Shown here piece by piece: positions 1 through 6,058 of a stretch of 7,889 nucleotides of DNA (positions are counted from its first letter, which is position 1; every line of letters starts with the position of its first letter). Source of the stretch: an uncultured Lachnospiraceae bacterium (GTDB taxonomy: Bacteria; Bacillota; Clostridia; Lachnospirales; Lachnospiraceae); contig CANQEB010000103.1 in assembly GCA_947594085.1 (NCBI GenBank), positions 1-7,889 of the forward strand. The letters run 5' to 3'. A model generated the notes under the pieces. The model had not been told where the DNA came from and ran no database searches. It saw nothing but the letters and a program-made list of their open reading frames with translations. The position numbers were made by a program, and so were the translations under genes.

Positions 1-1
1 C

Positions 2-100
2 GGCATGCTCATGCTGCTCTATCAGGGCGCTGCCGCGTTTCATATCTGGACCGGACAGGACATGCCGGTCGACGAAGTGCGACGGAAATATTTCTCATAG
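2..100 (+). CDS. aroE: Shikimate dehydrogenase, C-terminal end only (partial)
   Basis: The frame open from the left edge encodes 32 residues and stops with TAG at 98-100. The peptide runs GMLMLLYQGAAAFHIWTGQD, then MPVDEVRRKYFS. This matches the C-terminal helix of AroE enzymes, where a 'DGLGMLv.Qga.aFelWTG..mp' pattern is a family hallmark. AroE reduces 3-dehydroshikimate to shikimate with NADPH in the cytosolic aromatic amino acid pathway. The NADP-binding and catalytic regions lie outside the window, so neither activity nor integrity can be judged. The gene runs on the plus strand, the same way as the following Ig-like protein gene, and is separated from it by 76 bases that carry a separate promoter. 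The assignment rests on one short conserved segment. Confidence 0.78.
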   Translation, partial: GMLMLLYQGAAAFHIWTGQDMPVDEVRRKYFS

Positions 101-117
101 TCTTCACCGGGTTTCCC

Positions 118-146
118 TTGCGTTTTTCATGGAAATTGCTTATAAT
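118..146 (+). promoter_or_regulatory. Probable sigma-A promoter of the Ig-like secreted protein gene
   Basis: A perfect -10 box TATAAT lies at 141-146. A weak -35 box TTGCGT lies at 118-123, giving a 17-base spacer. The predicted transcript starts near 153, about 25 bases before the ATG at 177. The -35 matches consensus only in its TTG, so the call rests mainly on the -10 and on the AT-rich setting between two GC-rich genes. The aroE end upstream has no convincing terminator: only a 3-bp GGG/CCC hairpin precedes the T run at 123-127. Read-through from aroE is therefore also possible. Confidence 0.6.
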
Positions 147-176
147 AACGCTGTAACGCAGAAAGGAGGAAGAACA

Positions 177-902
177 ATGAGAAAGACAAAAGGGATCATA
201 AATGCAAAAGGATTTTCGCTGCTTCTGCTGCTTGCCGTGACCCTCGTCACTTTATTCGGCTCTGTGACCCACGCGGACTATGACGACTGGATCCGCCCGA
301 CAAGTATCTCGGCGGCCGGCAAAAAGAGCCTGACCATGAAGATCGGCGAGGAGAAGAAGCTCCGCGTCCTCATGAAGCCGCTCTACGCGAACGACGACTT
401 TCTCCGATGGAAGATCGTATCCGGCAAGAAGTACGTGCGTTTCGACGACTATGACCGCAACGACGACAGCATCGCCCTCATCGCGGAGAAGGCCGGCACC
501 GCCAGGGTGCGCTGCTACATCAATGGGAAATCAGACCAGAAGGTGACCTTCACGATCAAAGTGAAAAAGTCCTCCGGGAAAAAGAACACCATCGCCGCGA
601 AGGGCAGCACCACCAAATATGAGGAGGTCTACGATGATTTCGATCTGGCGGTGCGAAAGCTCACCGCTGTCAGCAACAGATATCTGAAGTGGACGATTGC
701 GGACCGGAAGATCGTTGATTTTGAATCGCCGCATATGACCGTCGGATCGGATGTGGACTTCATCGCGAAGAAGACCGGCACTACCACGGTCAGCTGCACA
801 AACACCCAGACCAAAGAAAAGATCAGCTTCACAATAAAGGTCGTGAACCGCTACGAGGATTCCGACGACAACGATGATTTCTGGGAATACTACGATGATT
901 GA
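177..902 (+). CDS. Secreted protein with two Ig-like (Big2-type) domains, function unknown
   Basis: The product has 241 residues. The ATG at 177 is chosen because AGGAGG (164-169) lies 7 bases upstream. An in-frame ATG at 129 has no SD and lies upstream of the -10 box. Residues 1-33 form a signal peptide: basic MRKTK start, leucine-rich core at about 13-28, and likely cleavage after THA (31-33). Two similar modules follow, about 42-130 and 137-223. Each shows the Big2 layout: a 'G..kkL.v' strand, 'lrWkI' or 'lkWtI', then 'a.kaGta.v.c' or 'akkTGtttVsC', and a closing 'FTIKV' strand. The tail 226-241 is acidic and aromatic (EDSDDNDDFWEYYDD). There is no LPXTG, SLH or membrane anchor, so the protein is probably released or held to the wall by charge. 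Big2 domains are non-catalytic binding or spacer modules; no specific ligand can be named. The gene is monocistronic, between its own promoter and a shared terminator. Confidence 0.82.
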   Translation: MRKTKGIINAKGFSLLLLLAVTLVTLFGSVTHADYDDWIRPTSISAAGKKSLTMKIGEEKKLRVLMKPLYANDDFLRWKIVSGKKYVRFDDYDRNDDSIALIAEKAGTARVRCYINGKSDQKVTFTIKVKKSSGKKNTIAAKGSTTKYEEVYDDFDLAVRKLTAVSNRYLKWTIADRKIVDFESPHMTVGSDVDFIAKKTGTTTVSCTNTQTKEKISFTIKVVNRYEDSDDNDDFWEYYDD

Positions 903-910
903 GAGCCGAC

Positions 911-941
911 AAAAGGCGCCGCTTACGCGGCGCCCGATTTT
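911..941. terminator. Bidirectional Rho-independent terminator between convergent genes
   Basis: GGCGCCGC (915-922), loop TTAC (923-926) and GCGGCGCC (927-934) form a perfect 8-bp GC-only stem. AAAA at 911-914 becomes UUUU directly after the stem for minus-strand transcripts, which suits the end of ftsZ. CGATTTT at 935-941 gives a slightly offset U run for plus-strand transcripts. The hairpin lies 12 bases after the Ig-like gene stop and 55 bases beyond the ftsZ stop. It probably serves both genes and is better placed for the minus strand. Confidence 0.88.
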
Positions 942-989
942 CTGTATTCATTTCTCAAAACCCTCACAGGCTCTGTCTGCACATCCCGC

Positions 990-2150
990 TCAGCTTCTCT
1001 TGAGGAAATCCGGAATCTGGATATCTCTCTCCTGCGTCTTGCTCTCCGGAGCGCGCAGCGATCCCGTCCCCACGGTCGGGGTGCGCAGCTGTACCGTCGG
1101 AGCCTTGTAGGACGGCGTGGTCTGTGAAGCCTCTCCGCGAAGGAAGCTGAAGTCCGGCGCAGAACTCCTGCGCGACGACTTCTCCTGCTTCTTGCTGCTG
1201 GCATCCTCAAGTCCCGTCGCAATCACAGTAATGCTCGCCTCATCCGCGTATGTATCATCATACATCGCGCCAAAGATGATGTTCGCGTTCTCGCCGGCCA
1301 TCTCCTGTACGTAGCTCGCCGCGTCGTTCGCGTCGATCAGGGAGATATCGCCGGAAATATTGATGATCACATGCGTCGCACCCGCAATCGACGTCTCAAG
1401 CAGCGGGCTGGATACTGCCTGCTTGACTGCCTCGAGGGCCTTGTCGTCGCCTTTGGCCTGTCCAATTCCGATGTGCGCGATGCCCTTGTTGGTCATGACT
1501 GTCTGGACATCTGCAAAATCGAGGTTGATCAATGCTGGCAGATTGATCAGATCCGTGATCCCCTGCACTGCCTGCTGGAGCACCTCGTCCGCCTTCTTCA
1601 GCGCCTCCGGCATCGTGGTCCGACGATCAACGATCTCGAGCAGCTTATCGTTCGGGATGACGATCAACGTGTCCACATTCTCCTTGAGCTTCTCAATCCC
1701 CATCAGGGCGTTATTCATACGGGTCTTCGCCTCAAAACGAAACGGCTTCGTCACAACGCCTACCGTCAGGATGCCCATCTCCTTCGCGATGCCCGCGACG
1801 ATCGGAGCCGCGCCCGTACCGGTACCGCCTCCCATACCACAAGTCACGAATACCATATCTGCACCCTGGATCGCCTGACGGATCTCCTCCGCACTCTCCT
1901 CGGCTGCCTGTTGCCCAACCTCCGGCTTCGCACCGGCGCCGAGACCCTTCGTAACCTTCTCGCCAATCTGGATCGTGGTCGGAGCCTTACACCGGAGCAG
2001 ATCCTGTTTATCCGTGTTGATCCCGATAAACTCTACACCTACGATCGTATCCTCGACCATTCGACTGACCGCGTTGTTTCCTCCACCGCCGACGCCAACC
2101 ACTATGATCTTCGCAGCGGATTCCGTTTCGTTTGACATAATCTCTAACAC
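990..2150 (-). CDS. ftsZ: Cell division protein FtsZ (tubulin-like GTPase)
   Basis: FtsZ binds GTP, polymerises into the Z-ring at mid-cell and recruits the divisome. The 386-residue product is of normal family length. Visible parts: [11 protein letters not shown] at 21-31, the tubulin signature GGGTGTGA at 107-114, and the T7 synergy loop NLDFADV at 209-215, which supplies the catalytic Asp to the next subunit. A variable, basic then Ser/Thr/Pro-rich linker spans about 317-375, and the C-terminal conserved peptide [11 protein letters not shown] at 376-386 is the likely docking site for membrane tethers such as FtsA or SepF. The start is GTG at 2150 ([10 protein letters not shown]), 7 bases after GGAGG. 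In-frame ATGs at 2198 and 2195 would add residues that look non-homologous. It is the last gene of the minus-strand cluster, has its own promoter at 2283-2311 and ends before the shared terminator. Confidence 0.98.
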   Translation of the reverse strand: MLEIMSNETESAAKIIVVGVGGGGNNAVSRMVEDTIVGVEFIGINTDKQDLLRCKAPTTIQIGEKVTKGLGAGAKPEVGQQAAEESAEEIRQAIQGADMVFVTCGMGGGTGTGAAPIVAGIAKEMGILTVGVVTKPFRFEAKTRMNNALMGIEKLKENVDTLIVIPNDKLLEIVDRRTTMPEALKKADEVLQQAVQGITDLINLPALINLDFADVQTVMTNKGIAHIGIGQAKGDDKALEAVKQAVSSPLLETSIAGATHVIINISGDISLIDANDAASYVQEMAGENANIIFGAMYDDTYADEASITVIATGLEDASSKKQEKSSRRSSAPDFSFLRGEASQTTPSYKAPTVQLRTPTVGTGSLRAPESKTQERDIQIPDFLKRS

Positions 2151-2157
2151 CGTGTTT

Positions 2158-2163
2158 CCTCCT
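2158..2163 (-). promoter_or_regulatory. Ribosome binding site that fixes the GTG start of ftsZ
   Basis: The minus strand reads AGGAGG here, followed by 7 bases and GTG at 2150. The next in-frame ATG (codon 5, MSNETE) would lie 19 bases from the SD. The upstream in-frame ATGs precede this site. The GTG start is therefore the best supported. Confidence 0.85.
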
Positions 2164-2282
2164 TTTCGTACCGGGCAGATCCCTCTTCCAAACATCATTC
2201 CTCAGAGACGCCCTATTTATACTTCCCCTTTATCGCGGCGGCATATTCGCAGACTTCCCCCACTATCCACCGTACTGCTTTT

Positions 2283-2311
2283 ATAATATAGGTTCTTGCA
2301 GAATTTATCAA
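2283..2311 (-). promoter_or_regulatory. Near-consensus sigma-A promoter of ftsZ
   Basis: On the minus strand, TTGATA (2306-2311) and TATTAT (2283-2288) each match consensus at five of six positions, with an ideal 17-base spacer. Transcription should start near 2276, leaving an untranslated leader of about 125 bases before GTG at 2150. The 208-base ftsQ-ftsZ spacer is the longest in the cluster. It holds this promoter, a leader with G-rich runs and the SD. I found no strong hairpin, riboswitch or terminator in it. A dedicated promoter would let FtsZ be made at a higher level than its operon neighbours. Confidence 0.78.
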
Positions 2312-2358
2312 GTCCCATTTTCAAAATATTTGCATCTTTTTGTAAAAAGTTCCGTCCA

Positions 2359-3438
2359 TTACTGCTGAATCAATTCTCCTGTTGCGGAATCGAAGACATT
2401 CATATATGCATCCACGACATTTCCATCCTCGTTGACCGACACGCCCGGAACAGGATTCCCGTACTCGTCGACAACCGTGCCGTTCTCGACATGCACATTG
2501 TAGACCAGTGTCCCGGAAGAGTTAAACACCATCGGGTATACCGTGCCTCCCTCATTTTCGTCGACCTGTCCTTCGGCATCTCCTTCTCCATTCTCACCGG
2601 CTTGTCCCTCTTCACCGCCGCCGGATCCGTCCCCGTCTGCATTCTGACCGTCCTCTCCGGGAGCTCCTTCCGCATCCGTTTCCTCGCCTTCTCCGGAATC
2701 CGTAACCGTACCTGAAGGTGTGAATGGCACCTGTTCATTCCGTCCGGTAAACCCTTCCAGATGAAGTGTCCCACTCTGGCCGTCAAGCCGCGGCAGGATC
2801 TTCGCAAGGTTCGCAATCTTCTCCTCCAGGTATTCGTCCTGACCAAGCTGGATTTCTATGTTGCCTGCAAAGATTGTAATCTCCATGTTATCACTGAATC
2901 GGATTTCATCTGCCGCCACTTCCTGATAAGTCAAAAGCTGCGTCAGACTGAGAATCGTCCGAAGCTGCGCACTGCTCTGTGCCGGAAGCTTCTGATAGAG
3001 CAAAGGTTCCTCCATCGCAGCCCCTGTGATGATTGGTACACCGTCATATGTCTGATCCGTAATCTCCAGTACAGTGCCCTCCTGATCGATGTAAACATAC
3101 CCTCCTTTGTCAAAATACGCCACCGGCTTTTTCTCCGTTACGTGTACATCGATCTTTGACGGAGACTTCATCTGCACGTGCAGCGATTCCAGATATGGCA
3201 TACCGGACGGCACCTTTCCGTCCCTGTATTTCCACAGCATATATACTGTATTTTTCATGAACACATCGTCAACTATCCCCGAAGAAATCTCCTCGGAAGA
3301 ATGATGATCATTGCCATACACCTGTATTTTCCTAACCCGGAACAAAAGGATAAAAATCAGCAGCAGAAGAACCACAGTCACGGCCGTGATTATCTTCGCG
3401 ATCCTCATCTTTTTTTTCGTTCGTTTGTTCAGTGCCAT
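2359..3438 (-). CDS. divIB: Cell division protein FtsQ/DivIB with long acidic C-terminal extension
   Basis: DivIB (FtsQ) is a bitopic divisome scaffold that works with FtsL and DivIC to control septal wall synthesis. The product has 359 residues. It has a short basic cytoplasmic segment (1-13, NKRTKKK), one membrane helix (about 14-33), a POTRA domain (about 36-103, opening FRVRKIQVYGN) and a beta domain (about 104-238). An unusual tail follows: 242-298 is almost all Gly, Glu, Asp, Asn, Gln and Ala with no Lys or Arg, and 299-359 contains two copies of a VVDxY unit. B. subtilis DivIB is about 263 residues, so the tail explains the extra length. The ATG at 3438 follows GGGGG by 5 bases and starts the usual basic N terminus. 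An in-frame ATG at 3462 has a poor SD but would add only 8 residues. The gene lies between murA and ftsZ, its usual place in Clostridia. Confidence 0.93.
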   Translation of the reverse strand: MALNKRTKKKMRIAKIITAVTVVLLLLIFILLFRVRKIQVYGNDHHSSEEISSGIVDDVFMKNTVYMLWKYRDGKVPSGMPYLESLHVQMKSPSKIDVHVTEKKPVAYFDKGGYVYIDQEGTVLEITDQTYDGVPIITGAAMEEPLLYQKLPAQSSAQLRTILSLTQLLTYQEVAADEIRFSDNMEITIFAGNIEIQLGQDEYLEEKIANLAKILPRLDGQSGTLHLEGFTGRNEQVPFTPSGTVTDSGEGEETDAEGAPGEDGQNADGDGSGGGEEGQAGENGEGDAEGQVDENEGGTVYPMVFNSSGTLVYNVHVENGTVVDEYGNPVPGVSVNEDGNVVDAYMNVFDSATGELIQQ

Positions 3439-3553
3439 TTCTTCCCCCGTATCTCCTGTCATGTGCCCACAACAGATTCTTTATCCCTCATTCACATTTT
3501 CACGGCATATTTTCGCCAAGTTTTCCTTCATTCTATCTATTATCCAATGTCTG

Positions 3554-3566
3554 GCCCGCTCCGGGC
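3554..3566 (-). other. Small GC hairpin just after the murA stop
   Basis: GCCCG and CGGGC pair around a 3-base loop, 5 bases beyond the murA stop. On the minus strand it is followed by CAGACATTGG, not a U run, so it is not a typical Rho-independent terminator for murA. It may slow polymerase, protect an mRNA end, or be chance. No clear promoter was found in the rest of the murA-ftsQ spacer. Confidence 0.3.
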
Positions 3567-3571
3567 TTTCA

Positions 3572-4843
3572 TCACATGCCCCAGCGCATCTTTGCCCCAA
3601 GTCCGCACAGATCCCGGCAGATATCTTCATATCCCCGCTCGATATACCCTGTATTTTGGATTACGGATGTCCCGTTTGTCTGAAGCGCCGCAATCACAAG
3701 CGCCGCCCCACCCCGCAAGTCCGGTGCGGTAAGTCTGGCCGGCACAAGCGTCGGAACTCCTTTCACCACGGCACACCTGCCTTCTGTATGAATTTTAGCT
3801 CCCATCTTCTGCAGCTCAGCTACTGTTCGAAACCGATTTTCAAATATCGTCTCGCAAATACAGCTTTCACCCCGTGCCCGGCACAAGACCGCCATCATGG
3901 GAGACTGCAGATCGGTCGGAAATCCGGGATATGGTGATGTCTCCAAATATGAAATAGCCCGCAGCGGCCGATCGGCGTTTACCTCGATCCGATCCTCTAT
4001 ACATGCGACCGATACTCCTATCGCTCGCAAAGTCGATGTCAAAGCATCCAGCTCTCGACACGGAAAATCTTTGATTGTGACCTGGCCTCTCGTCGCAACT
4101 GCAGCAAGCAGATAAGTCCCCGCAACGATCCGGTCCGATTTCATACGGTAACGCACCGCCCTGAGTGCCCTGCCACCTTGAATACAAATATTCCCCTCTA
4201 CCGTTCGGCCGATCTGCGCACCGCGCAAGCGCAGAAATTCGCATAACTCATCAATCTCCGGCTCCTGGGCCGCATGCTCTATGATTGTCTCCCCAGGCGC
4301 AAGCACAGAAGCGAGAATTGCGTTCTCTGTCGCTCCAACACTCGGCATTGCCAGCCGCACACGTCCACCCTTTAGGTCGGACGCATCTGCCATGATTTTC
4401 TCTTCCAGATAAAACCTTGCGCCAAGTTGACGCAGCGCTGCGATATGCTGATCGATCGGGCGTTCTCCAATCGCGCAGCCTCCTGGCAACGGCAGCATAG
4501 CCTTTTTCATTCTGCCAAGAAGCGCGCCCAAAAACAAAACCGAAGAGCGAATTCTAGCGGCCTCTTTCCCGCCCGTCTCAAACGTGTCGACACACGACGC
4601 GTCGATTCGGACCGTCCCATTCGCAGCCTGTACCAGACATCCCAGGTGTCGCATAATTTCCAGTGTATCGGCCACGTCCCTGATCTGTGGACAATTCTCT
4701 ATGACACAAATTCCTTCCCCCAATATGCAGGCTACCAATATCGGAAGCACTGCATTTTTGGAACCTTGTATCCCTATTTCGCCGTGCAAAGGCACGCCTC
4801 CCGTAATCTCAAGACTGCCCAAATCCATCCCCCGGCTTTCCAT
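3572..4843 (-). CDS. murA: UDP-N-acetylglucosamine 1-carboxyvinyltransferase MurA
   Basis: MurA transfers enolpyruvate from phosphoenolpyruvate to UDP-GlcNAc, the first committed step of peptidoglycan precursor synthesis in the cytosol. The product has 423 residues, a normal length. Expected elements, numbered from the 4843 start, are present: GSKNAVLPIL with Lys29/Asn30 in the active site, PLPGGCAIGERPID with the catalytic Cys123 (the fosfomycin target, so no Cys-to-Asp resistance change), FPTD with the general-base Asp311, and DLRGGAALVIA with Arg377. The start is uncertain. ATG 4843 has only a weak GGA nearby. ATG 4828 (MDLGSLEITGG) puts the lysine at 24, closer to position 22 in E. coli and B. 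subtilis, but its G run directly abuts the codon. A possible promoter lies upstream at 4888-4917. Firmicutes often have two MurA paralogues; which one this is cannot be told here. Confidence 0.96.
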   Translation of the reverse strand: MESRGMDLGSLEITGGVPLHGEIGIQGSKNAVLPILVACILGEGICVIENCPQIRDVADTLEIMRHLGCLVQAANGTVRIDASCVDTFETGGKEAARIRSSVLFLGALLGRMKKAMLPLPGGCAIGERPIDQHIAALRQLGARFYLEEKIMADASDLKGGRVRLAMPSVGATENAILASVLAPGETIIEHAAQEPEIDELCEFLRLRGAQIGRTVEGNICIQGGRALRAVRYRMKSDRIVAGTYLLAAVATRGQVTIKDFPCRELDALTSTLRAIGVSVACIEDRIEVNADRPLRAISYLETSPYPGFPTDLQSPMMAVLCRARGESCICETIFENRFRTVAELQKMGAKIHTEGRCAVVKGVPTLVPARLTAPDLRGGAALVIAALQTNGTSVIQNTGYIERGYEDICRDLCGLGAKMRWGM

Positions 4844-4887
4844 CCTGTCCGAACTGTTTTCATGTTCCGTCAGGCACCATATATCCC

Positions 4888-4917
4888 AGTATATGCCGTC
4901 AGATGAAAATCGGTGAA
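4888..4917 (-). promoter_or_regulatory. Possible sigma-A promoter upstream of murA
   Basis: The minus strand has TTCACC (4912-4917, four of six matches) and TATACT (4888-4893, five of six), with an 18-base spacer. Transcription would start near 4881, about 38 bases before ATG 4843. It lies in the 121-base ftsW-murA spacer, which is long for this otherwise compact cluster and contains no terminator or small gene that I can see. The weak -35 keeps this tentative. Confidence 0.42.
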
Positions 4918-4964
4918 TTACCTCATAGTACGCAATCTATCAATTCCCTAGACAATTCTTTCCG

Positions 4965-6047
4965 TCATCGCCTTTTACAGTAGCGGCTTACCGACAAGGC
5001 AAGCCCCATCTCCGAGAGCAAAAACAGCACTGATGTACCCCCATAGCTGATAAACGGCAGCGTGATTCCCGTATTCGGAATCGTGTTCGTGACCACCGCG
5101 ATATTCAGGATAACCTGGATTGCGATATGACCCATGATCCCTGCGGCAATCAGCGAGCCAAACAGGTCCGGTGCATGGGTGGCGATCACCATAAATCGCC
5201 AAAGCAGCAAGAGAAACAACAGCATCAAAAGAAGTGCCCCAAAAAGCCCCAGCTCCTCGCAGATAACCGCAAATATCATATCATTTTGTGCTTCTGGCAC
5301 AAATCCAAGCTTCTGAATACTGTTTCCAAGCCCTCTTCCAAACAGTCCGCCCGAGCCAATCGCATACAGCCCCTGCAATGTCTGGTAACCCTTCTCATAC
5401 AGTTCCGGATTACGCCAAATTGCCAGCCTCTCCAAGCGATAAGACTCCAGACTTAAGAATATCCCCAAGAATCCAGTCCCGGCCAAGAGAATCCAAAGAA
5501 ACGGAAGATACCTCGGGTTGGAGATGAAGATCATCAAAACGGCAATCCCAAGAATGATAACAGCCGTACTCAGATTGTTCGTGCCAACCAGTCCGACGAT
5601 TGGGAGGACCATAAGCATCACAGTCAAAATCATCCGGCCACTCTTCTTGCGATCCATGCGGCTTACAAACCCTGCAAGAAGCAAGATCACCGCGGGCTTC
5701 GCATACTCCGCCGGCTGGAATGACAGCGGACCAATCGACAGCCACCGTCTGGAGCCATTGTACGCGTCTCCGAACAGCAAGACTGCTCCCGAGAGCGCAA
5801 GCGATATAAGGTAGGCCGGCACCGACAGCTTCAAAAGCACGTGGTAATCCATACAGGCTACCCCGTACATTGCCGCCAAACCGAGCGCCAGCGCGAAAAG
5901 CTGTTTCTTAAAGTAGTATGCAGAATCCCCAAAGCGCACCCGGCCGTTGTAGGCACTCATGCTGTAAAGCACGACCATGCCGAACACCGTCAGGAACAGA
6001 ACCGCCACAAGCAGAAAGCCGTCTGGTTTTCCGGATTTTGCGCGCAT
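4965..6047 (-). CDS. ftsW: SEDS peptidoglycan glycosyltransferase FtsW (SpoVE-like)
   Basis: FtsW polymerises lipid II into septal glycan strands with a class B penicillin-binding protein. The 360-residue product is highly hydrophobic with about ten membrane helices. SEDS hallmarks: NGSRRWLSIGPLSFQPAEYAK (97-117), GSGGLFGRGLGNSIQKLGFV (231-250), PEAQNDMIFAVICEELG (251-267) with the probable catalytic Asp256, and NTGITLPFISYGGTS (325-339). The loop often written QPDxGT in other FtsW/RodA proteins reads TNNLST here (156-161). ATG 6047 follows AGGAAG by 7 bases, and this SD overlaps the murD stop codon, so the two genes are tightly linked and perhaps translationally coupled. Position after murD in a dcw cluster favours FtsW over RodA. 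In spore formers the same locus can encode SpoVE, and sequence alone does not separate the two. Confidence 0.95.
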   Translation of the reverse strand: MRAKSGKPDGFLLVAVLFLTVFGMVVLYSMSAYNGRVRFGDSAYYFKKQLFALALGLAAMYGVACMDYHVLLKLSVPAYLISLALSGAVLLFGDAYNGSRRWLSIGPLSFQPAEYAKPAVILLLAGFVSRMDRKKSGRMILTVMLMVLPIVGLVGTNNLSTAVIILGIAVLMIFISNPRYLPFLWILLAGTGFLGIFLSLESYRLERLAIWRNPELYEKGYQTLQGLYAIGSGGLFGRGLGNSIQKLGFVPEAQNDMIFAVICEELGLFGALLLMLLFLLLLWRFMVIATHAPDLFGSLIAAGIMGHIAIQVILNIAVVTNTIPNTGITLPFISYGGTSVLFLLSEMGLALSVSRYCKRR

Positions 6048-6058
6048 GCATCCACTTC

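Noticed and set aside
108..127. Terminator for aroE
   Set aside because: Only a 3-bp GGG/CCC stem precedes the T run, too weak to support a call.
1371..2135. A 254-codon plus-strand open frame opposite ftsZ
   Set aside because: It is antisense to a clearly conserved FtsZ, has no SD or recognisable domain, and is rich in Arg, Leu and Asp as expected for a shadow of GC-rich coding sequence.
2151..2198. N-terminally extended FtsZ from in-frame ATG at 2198
   Set aside because: The SD at 2158-2163 lies inside this extension and serves the GTG at 2150. The extra 16 residues do not resemble FtsZ.
2216..2244. Second ftsZ promoter with TATAAA at 2216-2221
   Set aside because: The -35 position at suitable spacing reads ATGCCG, with no useful match.
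2329..2350. Terminator after ftsQ (CTTTTT/AAAAAG inverted repeat)
   Set aside because: The stem is A-T only apart from one end pair and has an almost impossible short loop, so it is unlikely to terminate.
3311..3937. A 208-codon plus-strand open frame over the ftsQ-murA junction
   Set aside because: It covers two conserved genes on the other strand and shows no domain, SD or coding character of its own.
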